Positions 1 to 7,718 of a stretch of 39,250 nt of DNA are shown one piece after another. The position numbers and the translations under genes were made by a program. The DNA lies in assembly GCA_008080765.1 (NCBI GenBank), contig SHMU01000012.1, positions 1 through 39,250 of the forward strand, read 5' to 3'. Position 1 is the first letter of the stretch. Every line of letters starts with the position of its first letter. The notes under the pieces are model-generated. The model saw nothing but the letters and a program-made list of their open reading frames with translations. It had not been told where the DNA came from and did not search any database. The stretch is from Promethearchaeota archaeon. GTDB taxonomy: Archaea; Asgardarchaeota; Lokiarchaeia; Sigyniarchaeales; SOKP01.

Positions 1-95
1 ATTATTGTGGAACTGCGGGGAACGTATCGGCGGATATCATTCGACAATATATTAAGAATCAAAAAACAAAGAGTGGCGTCTCATCCACCGACTAA
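1..95 (+). pseudogene. 3' end of a TnpB-like (IS200/IS605 OrfB) gene, partial
   Basis: An open frame enters from the left edge (codons from position 3) and stops with TAA at 93-95. The readable tail holds YCGTAGNVSADIIRQYI, which resembles the end of the TnpB zinc ribbon and the following ADxNxAxNI-type RuvC motif, but is degenerate. A neighbouring frame reads WNCGERIGG, so a frameshift inside the ribbon is possible. The stop codon falls in the loop of the hairpin at 85-104, as is common where TnpB genes run into the right end of their element. Only about 30 residues are visible. The call leans on the hairpin as much as on the protein. Confidence 0.45.
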
Positions 96-104
96 AGTCG
101 GTGG
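85..104 (+). mobile_element. IS200/IS605-type right-end hairpin
   Basis: CCACCGAC-TAAA-GTCGGTGG is a perfect 8-bp stem with a 4-base loop, preceded by TCAT and followed by TTTCCACGCTTGC. This is the usual look of the subterminal hairpin of IS200/IS605-family elements, and of the end of the TnpB-associated guide RNA, directly after a tnpB stop. The element body lies to the left of the window. Sequence after about 110 would be flanking DNA. No target-site duplication is expected for this family. Confidence 0.65.
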
Positions 105-190
105 TTTCCACGCTTGCATAATTTATGAAGTATTCAGTGTTTTAAAAATGTTTTTTTGATGATAAAAGATTTTATTCCTAAATGATAAAC

Positions 191-205
191 CTTATTATAT
201 ATAAT
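191..205 (+). promoter_or_regulatory. probable archaeal TATA box for aroE
   Basis: CTTATTATATATAAT lies about 15 to 29 bases before the ATG at 220, with purines just upstream. At the usual archaeal spacing of about 26 bases from TATA centre to transcription start, the mRNA would begin at or next to the start codon, so the transcript is probably leaderless. No Shine-Dalgarno sequence is visible before this ATG. Confidence 0.4.
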
Positions 206-219
206 AATTCGAATGAATA

Positions 220-1077
220 ATGACGTTTACAGGTAAGACCAAAACCTTTTGTTTGATCGGGCATCCCGTGGAGCATAGCATGAGTCCGACTATGTGGAAT
301 CCTGCTTTGGAAGATTTAGGATTGGATTACGTATATATTGCTTATGATGTTTATCCAAATCAGTTGGAGAGGGCGGTGGATGGGTTTCGTGCGCTTGGTA
401 TTAGGGGAATAAATGTTACTATTCCGCATAAAGAGGAGGTAATAAAATTTTTGGATGAGATTGAACCATTTGCTCAGAAATTAGGAGCAATTAATACAAT
501 TAAAAACGAGGGGGGATATCTTAAGGCTCGAAATACTGATGCGGAAGGGGCAAAAAAGTCATTAGTTGATGCGGGATGCGATCTTTCCGGCAAAGAAGTA
601 CTTTTGATGGGTGCGGGAGGTGCAGCCAGAGCGATATGCTTTGTATTATCTATGGAGGTAAAAAGAATTGTGGTAGTAGATATTGTTGAGCAGAAAGCAA
701 TTGAATTGGCAAATGAGGTAAAAGAAAAAATGGGTGCACAAATTATGGGAATGAGAAGTAATGAATCCATAATCAAGGAAAAGCTCCAATCTGCCGATAT
801 TTTGATTAATGCCACACCTATTGGGATGTATCCAAAAATAGATAACACTCCCATTGCTAAAAGCATGCTTCATCCGGATTTATTTGTATTTGATGCTGTA
901 TATAATCCATTGGAGACAAAGCTTTTGAGAGAGGCAGCCGAAATCGGGTGCAAAACCTTAGGAGGGTTAGATATGTTAGTAAATCAAGGAGTACTCGCAT
1001 TTGAATGGTGGACGGGAGAAACACCTAATTCCGAGCTGATGAAAGATAAAATAATTGAATTTCTTGGGAAAAAATAA
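220..1077 (+). CDS. aroE: shikimate dehydrogenase
   Basis: Reduces 3-dehydroshikimate to shikimate with NADPH in the aromatic amino-acid pathway. The 285 residues match the usual family length. The substrate-binding start reads IGHPVEHSMSPTMWN (residues 14-28). It is followed by NVTIPHKEEV with the catalytic lysine, GAINTI, and NTDAEGAKKSL with the conserved aspartate. The Rossmann loop LMGAGGAARA is near residue 130, and INATPIGMYP and GLDMLVNQGVLAFEWWTG close the protein. The ATG at 220 leaves only a few residues before the first motif. The next gene starts inside the stop codon (TAATG), so the two are almost certainly co-transcribed. No other shikimate-pathway gene is in the window. Confidence 0.95.
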   Translation: MTFTGKTKTFCLIGHPVEHSMSPTMWNPALEDLGLDYVYIAYDVYPNQLERAVDGFRALGIRGINVTIPHKEEVIKFLDEIEPFAQKLGAINTIKNEGGYLKARNTDAEGAKKSLVDAGCDLSGKEVLLMGAGGAARAICFVLSMEVKRIVVVDIVEQKAIELANEVKEKMGAQIMGMRSNESIIKEKLQSADILINATPIGMYPKIDNTPIAKSMLHPDLFVFDAVYNPLETKLLREAAEIGCKTLGGLDMLVNQGVLAFEWWTGETPNSELMKDKIIEFLGKK

Positions 1078-2303
1078 TGAGCGAGAAAAAAGCACTTGTA
1101 TCCCTTGCCCGACACCACAATATTTCGAAAGCGATAATAGAATCTCTCAATCACCTTAAGCTTCCAGATCTCACAGGAAAGACTATTTTATTAAAACCAA
1201 ATGTAGGAAGAGAAAGTGATTCCTCTTTTGGAATAAATACGAATCCAGAAGTGGTCAGCGCTATTTATGAATATCTTTCTGACCGCTTTGATGCCCGCTT
1301 CTTTATCGGAGACTCTCCTATAATTAATACAGATACCCACAAAGCTTTCAAGCAATCGGGATATACACAATTACTGGCAAAAAAAGAGCTGCAATTCATC
1401 GATTTGGATGAAAAAAAACCGATTGAATTGTCTATCCCTCAAGGAAAGATAATTAAAAAAATAAAAGTTACGGGATATTGGGATGAATTTGATTATATTA
1501 TTTCTATTCCCGTTCTAAAAATGCATATGCATTGCGGGGCATCATTGAGTTTTAAAAATCTAAAAGGAATAATCTACAAGCGGGAAAAAATTCGGCTCCA
1601 CCATAAACAAGCTCCCGAACTCATTAAGCACTACAAAGAGCAATTGTCCAAGATAAAGGAGTTAGATATTGCTATTGCAGATTTAGTGCATGCATTTCGC
1701 CCCAATCTTTCGATTATTGATGCGTCCTATGCACAAGGAGGGATGGGCCCCTCCTCGGGAGAGATTATAAAGCTAGATACCATCATTAGTTCCACCAATT
1801 TTTTCGCTGCAGATGTCATTGCATTGGCAATTACCCAACCAGCGTGGACCCTCAAGGATGTTCCACATCTGTATCTTATTTCTCATTATCTTCCTAAGAT
1901 GCCTAGCTCTATGGAACAGATTCAAACGATTCCAGACGATATTAGTGCTTTTATTCATCCGTTGGCTGCTCCTCCCGAAACAATTTCTATAAAGTATAAA
2001 AATGTGCACTTAATTGATATAGATTCTTGCTCTGCGTGTCTTTCTACAATTTTTAATTTATTAAAAAACAATAAGCAATTTATTGATAAGCATTTCACTG
2101 AAGAAAAACCTCTTAATCTTGCCATTGGTAAAGGTGTGTCTCAGTCCGATCTCTATGGGGATACCTACTTAATAGGCAATTGCATTTCAAAGCTAAAAAC
2201 TGATGGGATTTTTATACAAGGCTGCACTCCCGTAGAATCCAAGATATTAGCGCGAATTAAACAGCAATTAGGACTTGAAACAGAGGAAACTACTTCTAAC
2301 TAA
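1077..2303 (+). CDS. DUF362 family protein
   Basis: A 408-residue protein recognisable as DUF362. LLKPNVGRESDSSFGINTNP is near residue 38, GDSPI follows, and YIISIPVLKMHMHCGASLSF then FKNLKGIIY lie around 140-165. Many DUF362 proteins carry a C-terminal 2x[4Fe-4S] ferredoxin domain. That cysteine pattern is absent here; only an isolated CSACLS remains near residue 315. The function of the family is not established, and a link to metal or Fe-S chemistry is inference from relatives. Its ATG overlaps the aroE stop by one base, which suggests translational coupling and one operon. The functional reason for pairing with aroE is not apparent. Confidence 0.8.
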   Translation: MSEKKALVSLARHHNISKAIIESLNHLKLPDLTGKTILLKPNVGRESDSSFGINTNPEVVSAIYEYLSDRFDARFFIGDSPIINTDTHKAFKQSGYTQLLAKKELQFIDLDEKKPIELSIPQGKIIKKIKVTGYWDEFDYIISIPVLKMHMHCGASLSFKNLKGIIYKREKIRLHHKQAPELIKHYKEQLSKIKELDIAIADLVHAFRPNLSIIDASYAQGGMGPSSGEIIKLDTIISSTNFFAADVIALAITQPAWTLKDVPHLYLISHYLPKMPSSMEQIQTIPDDISAFIHPLAAPPETISIKYKNVHLIDIDSCSACLSTIFNLLKNNKQFIDKHFTEEKPLNLAIGKGVSQSDLYGDTYLIGNCISKLKTDGIFIQGCTPVESKILARIKQQLGLETEETTSN

Positions 2304-2389
2304 AGGAGAGGGTTATGAACCGCCTTTGCAAATAAAAACTCAATCCGTAAGATACTAAGCAGGTAAAATCCTGAGAAAACAAAATGAAA

Positions 2390-2451
2390 ATGAGAAGAAA
2401 ATGAAAAGAAAACGAAAAAAAAACAAAAAAGAAAATAAAAAAGAAAAATGT
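2390..2451 (-). terminator. U-rich transcription terminator of the minus-strand gene
   Basis: Directly past the stop of the minus-strand gene at 2452 the minus strand reads as a long run of T with scattered C and G (A-rich on the plus strand, with runs of up to nine A). Archaeal RNA polymerase terminates on oligo-U tracts, so this fits a terminator. The DUF362 gene converges on it from the other side. A weak CAGG/CCTG hairpin sits nearby at about 2359-2372. Confidence 0.45.
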
Positions 2452-2844
2452 CTAATGTAACTGAAATCCGCAATAGGCACAGAAATTAAGCTTCCCTCTA
2501 TCATCAATTTCCAAGCCGCAATTAGTACAATATTTTAATTCTTTGCGTGATTGTGAATCATCCTCTTTCAAGGCTGTTTTTTTGATGGTTGTGAGGACTT
2601 GTCCCGACGATCCAGCTGCAGGGATTGTTTCACTATTTCTGAGTTTGTTAGACGCAAGGGCATTGAAAGTTGAATAGCAAAGACTATTGCAATGAATACA
2701 GCGATTCATAGGCTTTCTGAAGTATACTGAAAGGTAAATGAGGACTCCTATACCTGCAGTAAATATAGTTAAAAGCACTAGAATAGCCCAATTAATATCT
2801 TCACGTTTTACTTGTACTTCTTTATTACAATTTGAACAATACAT
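2452..2844 (-). CDS. zinc-ribbon membrane protein, paralogue A
   Basis: About 130 residues of unknown function. It begins MYCSNC, then has a hydrophobic stretch containing IFTAGIGV (residues 18-42), a second pair CIHC, a polar linker of about 55 residues, and a C-terminal zinc ribbon made of CTNC and CAYC pairs. I chose the ATG at 2844 over the upstream one at 2892 because it starts right at the first CxxC, as in the paralogues. The same order of parts is found in the next two minus-strand genes. If the hydrophobic stretch is a re-entrant hairpin, the two flanking CxxC pairs would face each other and bind one zinc. Membrane location is inferred from hydrophobicity. Confidence 0.75.
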   Translation of the reverse strand: MYCSNCNKEVQVKREDINWAILVLLTIFTAGIGVLIYLSVYFRKPMNRCIHCNSLCYSTFNALASNKLRNSETIPAAGSSGQVLTTIKKTALKEDDSQSRKELKYCTNCGLEIDDRGKLNFCAYCGFQLH

Positions 2845-3085
2845 ATAATTAATCACCTTATCTTTAATAAAATAATTGTAGTAAGTTATCAAAAGTAATT
2901 AAGATATTAAAAAGATATTTAGACCAATTCTTAAAAAGGGATCATTAAAATCAATTATTAAAATAAATTGTTTTAATTTTGAGTGAAGTAACTATAAATA
3001 ATAAAAGAATAGGGCGTTTAATTCTTTTGAATCAGTATTTAAAGCGAAGAATGTGTATGAAGAGTAATAAAAAAGTAATACTAAG

Positions 3086-3433
3086 TTACCTATCTATTGT
3101 GCTCTGACAATTTGGGCAAACATCCATATCCTTCTCCATTTTTTGACCGCAATAGGGACATAGTTCCAATTGAGAACCAACAAGAAATGAATCCTCTTTA
3201 GAAATAGGCTGTTCTAAGCTAAGTTTATAAGGATTTTCTAAAGGTTGAAACTGCTTTTTAAGCGACACCTCATCCCCGGTAATAGGTTTAAGTTTATAAT
3301 TGCATTCCACGCAAATAGTTTTCTCATGTTTCGAGTAATAAATCGCTAAGTAGATCGCCACTCCAATGCCTGCTGTGAAAATGGCTAAAAGTACAATCAA
3401 CCATATATCGGGAGGGACACGTTTTGCTCTCAT
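3086..3433 (-). CDS. zinc-ribbon membrane protein, paralogue B (start unclear)
   Basis: 115 residues from the first ATG: a hydrophobic segment with IFTAGIGVAIYL almost identical to paralogue A, then CVEC, a linker, and the ribbon pairs CPYC and CPNC. In the same frame upstream of the ATG the codons read YCQHCGRI, exactly the N-terminal CxxC expected from paralogues A and C. That frame has no ATG, GTG or TTG before a TGA at 3473-3475. A TTG sits one base out of frame across a run of five A (minus strand; T run at 3469-3473). The true protein probably starts near 3475 and the annotated ATG is likely too short, unless the gene has lost its first metal pair. Function unknown. Confidence 0.7.
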   Translation of the reverse strand: MRAKRVPPDIWLIVLLAIFTAGIGVAIYLAIYYSKHEKTICVECNYKLKPITGDEVSLKKQFQPLENPYKLSLEQPISKEDSFLVGSQLELCPYCGQKMEKDMDVCPNCQSTIDR

Positions 3434-3754
3434 TATCCTTCCACAATGCTGACAATATCCGCGTTCCGTTTTTCAATTCACCTTTTATAGAATAATAATG
3501 CGATATAAAATCTAAGACTTATGGATAATTAATTTTCACTCATATTAAAATAATATTTGGACCAGTTCTTTTTTGATGAAAGGCGTCATGGTCGTAAGAA
3601 GAACAAAATTTCTTACAATCTTATTAAAACTCTACAAACCTCTTATAAGAACTTTCTTATAATAAAGTAATTTTTCATTAGAATTGGTTAAAGAATAAAA
3701 ATGAGAGTGCTTATTTCTTGGTTTCTCCTTTCAATTAGGTTTTAGATATGTCTC

Positions 3755-4180
3755 TTATTGTACTTTTCCACAGAACGGACACACATCAATGTCTTCTTCA
3801 ATATTTTCACCACAATAAGAACATTTGACATAATTTGGTTCTATGAGAAATTCATCTTCGTCTTGTTCTTGAACAATGACCACTCGTTGTTCTTTCATTT
3901 TTTCCAGTTCCAGACGTTCCTCAAGATGTTTAACAGCAACCTTGGTAGGAAACTCTTCTTTTGTTCTATAAAATTTCACAATTTGGCGGCATTCTGGACA
4001 ATATTTTTTTTTTTGAAAACACAATCGATAAAGAATAAATGCTAAAAGACCAATTCCCAAAGTGGCAATAGTTGCGATAACTAAAATCTGATAATGGTAG
4101 GAGGTTAATTTTTTTCTTTTCGGTTTTTTTACATGCCGTCTGCAAGTGATACAATAAGCATACTTTTTTTTACGCGCCAT
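3755..4180 (-). CDS. zinc-ribbon membrane protein, paralogue C
   Basis: 141 residues: a basic start (MARKKK), CITC at residues 10-13, a strongly basic stretch (HVKKPKRKK), a hydrophobic segment around 31-54 (VIATIATLGIGLLAFILY), CPEC near 61, a charged linker, and the C-terminal ribbon pairs CSYC and CPFC. It shares the layout of the two minus-strand genes downstream (A and B), although the linker is not similar. The positive-inside rule places the basic N-terminus in the cytosol. No catalytic motif is seen. It could be a membrane adaptor that presents a zinc ribbon to cytosolic partners, but that is a guess. Confidence 0.75.
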   Translation of the reverse strand: MARKKKYAYCITCRRHVKKPKRKKLTSYHYQILVIATIATLGIGLLAFILYRLCFQKKKYCPECRQIVKFYRTKEEFPTKVAVKHLEERLELEKMKEQRVVIVQEQDEDEFLIEPNYVKCSYCGENIEEDIDVCPFCGKVQ

Positions 4181-4457
4181 TTTCGGGGAGATTATCGAGC
4201 TATTTAATTTAAAAATTCAAGATTAAAATGTAATGCCCAAATTGAAATGTTTAGGTAGTAATTAATTATCTATGATTATCTATAATATAAATCTTAATCA
4301 ATCTTAATTAAATTTATTTAATTTATTTAAACCTTTTCAGATAATAGCCCCCATTATAGAAAATTTTAATTTCTACGTTTGCTTCACTACATTGGAAACT
4401 AAATTAAATTAGTGAGACTAACATTCTGGCATAAATAAGAAGAGGCGTGGGAATACT

Positions 4458-5048
4458 TTGCATATCTGTTTGGAAGGAATTGATGGATCTGGAACAACTA
4501 CTCATAGTAAACTACTTTCCGAATTCTTAGAAACAAAGGGATATAAAACACATCTCACTAAGGAGCCCTCTTCGGGTGAGATCGGACTTCTATTACGAAA
4601 GTTTTTAAAGCGCGCCCAAATTCACCCCTCTACAGATGCCCTTCTCTTTGCGGCAGATAGGTCTCATCATTTCTTTACAGAAATTGAGAGCAAACTGACT
4701 CAAAATTATGTAGTTATTTCGGATAGATTTTTAGAATCCTCAATCGTCTATCAGTCCGCACAATCTCAACTGATTAGCGTGCAATGGATTAAGACTTTAA
4801 ATAAATTCATAAAAGAACCCGATATGACGATGATCCTTGATCTTCCCCCAAAAAAGGCGCTGGAAAGAAAAGAAGTACCGATTACGGACAAATTTGAGAA
4901 CATTGAGTTTCTAAAAAAAGTGCGAAAGCTATATCTTGAGAGAGCCCAAGAAAATAATTATTATATTATCAATTCCAACGATTTGATTGAAGTGGTGCAA
5001 AAGCACATCCAAAAACTTTGTTTAGAAGAATTGGATAAAATAAGTTAA
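4458..5048 (+). CDS. tmk: thymidylate kinase (dTMP kinase)
   Basis: Phosphorylates dTMP to dTDP. The 196 residues fit the family. The N-terminus carries LEGIDGSGTTTHSKLL (residues 5-20), the KEPSSGEIG region follows with the substrate arginine nearby, then LLFAADRSHH and VISDRFLESSIVYQ with the DR motif, and a base of hydrophobic strand MILDLPPKKALER. The start is TTG at 4458: the P-loop begins only six codons later and no ATG or GTG fits. The Walker A motif reads GSGTTT, so threonine stands where the usual lysine (GSGKTT) is expected. A gene for a membrane M28 peptidase follows 54 bases downstream. Confidence 0.9.
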   Translation: MHICLEGIDGSGTTTHSKLLSEFLETKGYKTHLTKEPSSGEIGLLLRKFLKRAQIHPSTDALLFAADRSHHFFTEIESKLTQNYVVISDRFLESSIVYQSAQSQLISVQWIKTLNKFIKEPDMTMILDLPPKKALERKEVPITDKFENIEFLKKVRKLYLERAQENNYYIINSNDLIEVVQKHIQKLCLEELDKIS

Positions 5049-5102
5049 AAATGAATATAATAAAATATATCAAAATTAGGATATAATTTCCTATCATATT
5101 CG

Positions 5103-6431
5103 ATGACAATCGAGAAAAGTATAAATTCCCTTCAAGAAGAACCCTTTACTGAAGAAAGTGTATTCCAATATGTAGAGGATTTTAGCTTTCCCCGATTAGC
5201 AGGAACGGAGGGCGAGAGGAAAGCCGTGGCTCTTACCATACAAAGATTTAACGAAATTGGTTTTAAGCAAGAGGAGATCATACAAGAACCATTTGAGTTT
5301 TCCGATTTTTATTCCACAACTTTGATTAAACTAGTTGGGATGATAACATGTATTTTTTTATTAGCATTTTTACTATTTAGTTATATTGAGATTTATATCT
5401 CGCTTCTTATTTTGGCAGTTCTCGGTGCTATCGTGGTTATGATTATGAGAGGGCTTAAATCTCCGGAAGATCCGGGATTTTGGGGAAAATATTATGGAGA
5501 AATTTTTGAGGCGACTAATGTGTATGTGAAGGTACCTTCCAAAAAGCTACCAGAACAAGAGGCGGGCAATATTGTGATATCGGCTCATTTAGATTCAAAG
5601 TCTCAAAATTTTAAAACTGCCATAAGAGTTAATGTATATCGTCTTTTTGTGATCGGTGGATTTTCATTTTGTATATTTATACTCATAAAAACCATTTGGT
5701 ATTTCTTATTTATGGGATTTTATTTTGCTATTAAGTTACGTACGTGGATTTTGGTTGGTCTACTCTTGGATTATGGTTTATGGATTTCAGCGGGATGCAT
5801 AATTATTGCCAATCTTTTCTTAATGTTTCTAAATACCCATAATAAATCTCCGGGTGCTCTTGATAATGCTTCAGGAATGGCTATTGTATTTGAATTAAGT
5901 TCATATTTCAGAACAAATCCCTTAAAAAATTATAATGTCTGGTTCTGTCAATTTTCCGCAGAAGAGCTCGGAACTATGGGATCCAGAATCTTTCTTAACA
6001 ATCAAAAGGAGGAGTTTGAACAGGGGAAAATCTTTCAATATAATATTGATATGATTTCGTGTAAAGGCTGCTCGAAACATAACAGAATTGAATATATCGA
6101 ATCCTATGGTATTATCCCTAAGAAAAAGTTTACCACATTATGTAGTAAATATTTAGAAAGGGCGGCATTAAAAAACAATATTGACATATTTGGGGTACAT
6201 TTTCTAACGGGTGCACATACAGACTCGCTTCCCTTCCATGCAAAAGAGTTTGATGCCCTCGATTTAGGTTCAATCTCAGCGTCAAAATGGGGGCATACTG
6301 CGGAAGATACCCCAGATAAGGTTGATTCTAAAATCTTAAAAGAAACTTGTGTCCTATTGAAGAATGCTTTACTTGAAATTGATTCTGATTATTATAAATT
6401 AGATAATAGAATTGAATACTCAAAAAAATGA
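5103..6431 (+). CDS. membrane-embedded M28 family metallopeptidase
   Basis: 442 residues. An N-terminal segment typical of M28 proteins (FSFPRLAGTEGERKA) is followed by two membrane helices at about 73-115. The five M28 zinc ligands are all visible: H162 (with D164, in AHLDSK), D254 (ALDNASG), E287/E288 (AEELG), D316 (NIDMIS) and H398 (GHTAEDTPDKVD). In ordinary M28 enzymes the first two ligands lie about 20 residues apart. Here they are 92 apart, separated by an inserted hydrophobic block of two or three helices. The active site is therefore held at the membrane surface; which side is not certain. leuC follows after 18 bases, suggesting one transcript. Substrate unknown. A paralogue lies at 19827-21002. 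Confidence 0.88.
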   Translation: MTIEKSINSLQEEPFTEESVFQYVEDFSFPRLAGTEGERKAVALTIQRFNEIGFKQEEIIQEPFEFSDFYSTTLIKLVGMITCIFLLAFLLFSYIEIYISLLILAVLGAIVVMIMRGLKSPEDPGFWGKYYGEIFEATNVYVKVPSKKLPEQEAGNIVISAHLDSKSQNFKTAIRVNVYRLFVIGGFSFCIFILIKTIWYFLFMGFYFAIKLRTWILVGLLLDYGLWISAGCIIIANLFLMFLNTHNKSPGALDNASGMAIVFELSSYFRTNPLKNYNVWFCQFSAEELGTMGSRIFLNNQKEEFEQGKIFQYNIDMISCKGCSKHNRIEYIESYGIIPKKKFTTLCSKYLERAALKNNIDIFGVHFLTGAHTDSLPFHAKEFDALDLGSISASKWGHTAEDTPDKVDSKILKETCVLLKNALLEIDSDYYKLDNRIEYSKK

Positions 6432-6449
6432 GGGAGCAAAATCGGATCA

Positions 6450-7718
6450 ATGAGCTATACAATTAGTGAAAAGGTGCTTTTAGAACATTCGGAGAAAGAG
6501 GACATATCTTCGGGTGAATTTATAGAATGTTCGATAGATATGGTAATGGTACATGAACAATTGGGCGGAAGAATTCATCAAGAATATGAAAAATTACATC
6601 TAAATCGTGTATGGGATCCATCTAAAATATTTTTCATATTAGATCATTGGGTTCCGGCGCCCACGGTCTCTGCAGCTCAGATGCACCAAGATTGCAGAAG
6701 ATTTGCTCAAAAATATCAATTTATCCATAATATGGGGATTAATGAGGGAATATGCCATCAAGTATTCCCCGAAAAAGGATTCGCAAGACCCGGAATGCTC
6801 ATAGTTGGATCAGACAGCCATACTACCACTTACGGCGCATTTAATTGTTTAGCTACAGGGATTGGTGCTACAGATGTATGTGTGGTATTTGCAACGGGAA
6901 AATTATGGTTTAAGGTTCCCAGCTCTTATAGAATTCATCTTTCAGGGAATCTTCCGGAGGGGGTAATGGCTAAGGATTTTATCCTCAAATTTATTGGAGA
7001 CATTTCTACCAAAGGAGCAATTTATAAGTCTTTAGAGTTTTATGGAGATGGTGTGCAATCACTCTCAATGGATGGAAGAATGACGATATCAAATATGGTG
7101 GTGGAAGCAGGAGCTAAATTTGGCATTTTTTTAGCAGACGAGAAAACAAGAAGATGGGTCAAGCGCGTTTCACATGCTCCCTTTAAAGCCGTCTTTCCCG
7201 ATGAAGAGGCATCTTATGAGAAAAAATTTAACTATGATCTTTCTGACTTGGAGCCAGTAGTTGCAAAGCCTCATAGTCCTGAAAATATCGCTTCTATTAG
7301 CAAAGTAGAAGGAATTCAGATCGATCAAGCTTTTCTTGGAAGTTGTACAAACGGAAGATTAGAAGATCTCAGGATTGCCGCACACATTATGAAGGGAAAA
7401 CGGGTAAATGATAAAACACGGTGTATTGTAATCCCTGCATCTAAAAAAATTTATATGGAAGCGCTTACCGAAGGTTTGATTGAAATTTTTATTAAAGCGG
7501 GAGCAGTAGTTGGAAATAGCACTTGTGGTCCTTGTATTGGAGGTCATCTAGGGGTCCTAGGAAAGGATGAGGTGTGCATCAGTACCACTAACAGGAATTT
7601 TATAGGAAGGATGGGAGCCCCCTCATCTCAAGTATATCTAGCCTCTCCTGCAACTGTTGCTGCTTCAGCTATTAAAGGATATATTACAGATCCGAGAGAG
7701 AGAGTGAAGAATAAATGA
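6450..7718 (+). CDS. leuC: 3-isopropylmalate dehydratase / homoaconitase-type large subunit
   Basis: Large [4Fe-4S] subunit of a two-part aconitase-family hydro-lyase, 422 residues as in archaeal LeuC/HacA. Cluster ligands are in FLGSCTNGR and STCGPCIGG (CxxC). GSDSHTTTYGAFNCLATGIGATD is the substrate/cluster loop, and DHWVPAP and HNMGINEGICHQVFPEKG lie before it. The stop codon overlaps the small-subunit start by four bases (ATGA), as expected for subunits made together. Leucine synthesis (isomerising 2- to 3-isopropylmalate) is the default role; homoaconitate or another hydroxy acid is possible because the family changes specificity easily. The presence of ilvD in the window favours the branched-chain pathway. 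Confidence 0.9.
   Translation: MSYTISEKVLLEHSEKEDISSGEFIECSIDMVMVHEQLGGRIHQEYEKLHLNRVWDPSKIFFILDHWVPAPTVSAAQMHQDCRRFAQKYQFIHNMGINEGICHQVFPEKGFARPGMLIVGSDSHTTTYGAFNCLATGIGATDVCVVFATGKLWFKVPSSYRIHLSGNLPEGVMAKDFILKFIGDISTKGAIYKSLEFYGDGVQSLSMDGRMTISNMVVEAGAKFGIFLADEKTRRWVKRVSHAPFKAVFPDEEASYEKKFNYDLSDLEPVVAKPHSPENIASISKVEGIQIDQAFLGSCTNGRLEDLRIAAHIMKGKRVNDKTRCIVIPASKKIYMEALTEGLIEIFIKAGAVVGNSTCGPCIGGHLGVLGKDEVCISTTNRNFIGRMGAPSSQVYLASPATVAASAIKGYITDPRERVKNK

Noticed and set aside
3758-4045. 95-residue plus-strand ORF over the third zinc-ribbon gene
   Set aside because: Antisense shadow: phenylalanine-rich, no motif, and the minus strand encodes a clear CxxC protein there.
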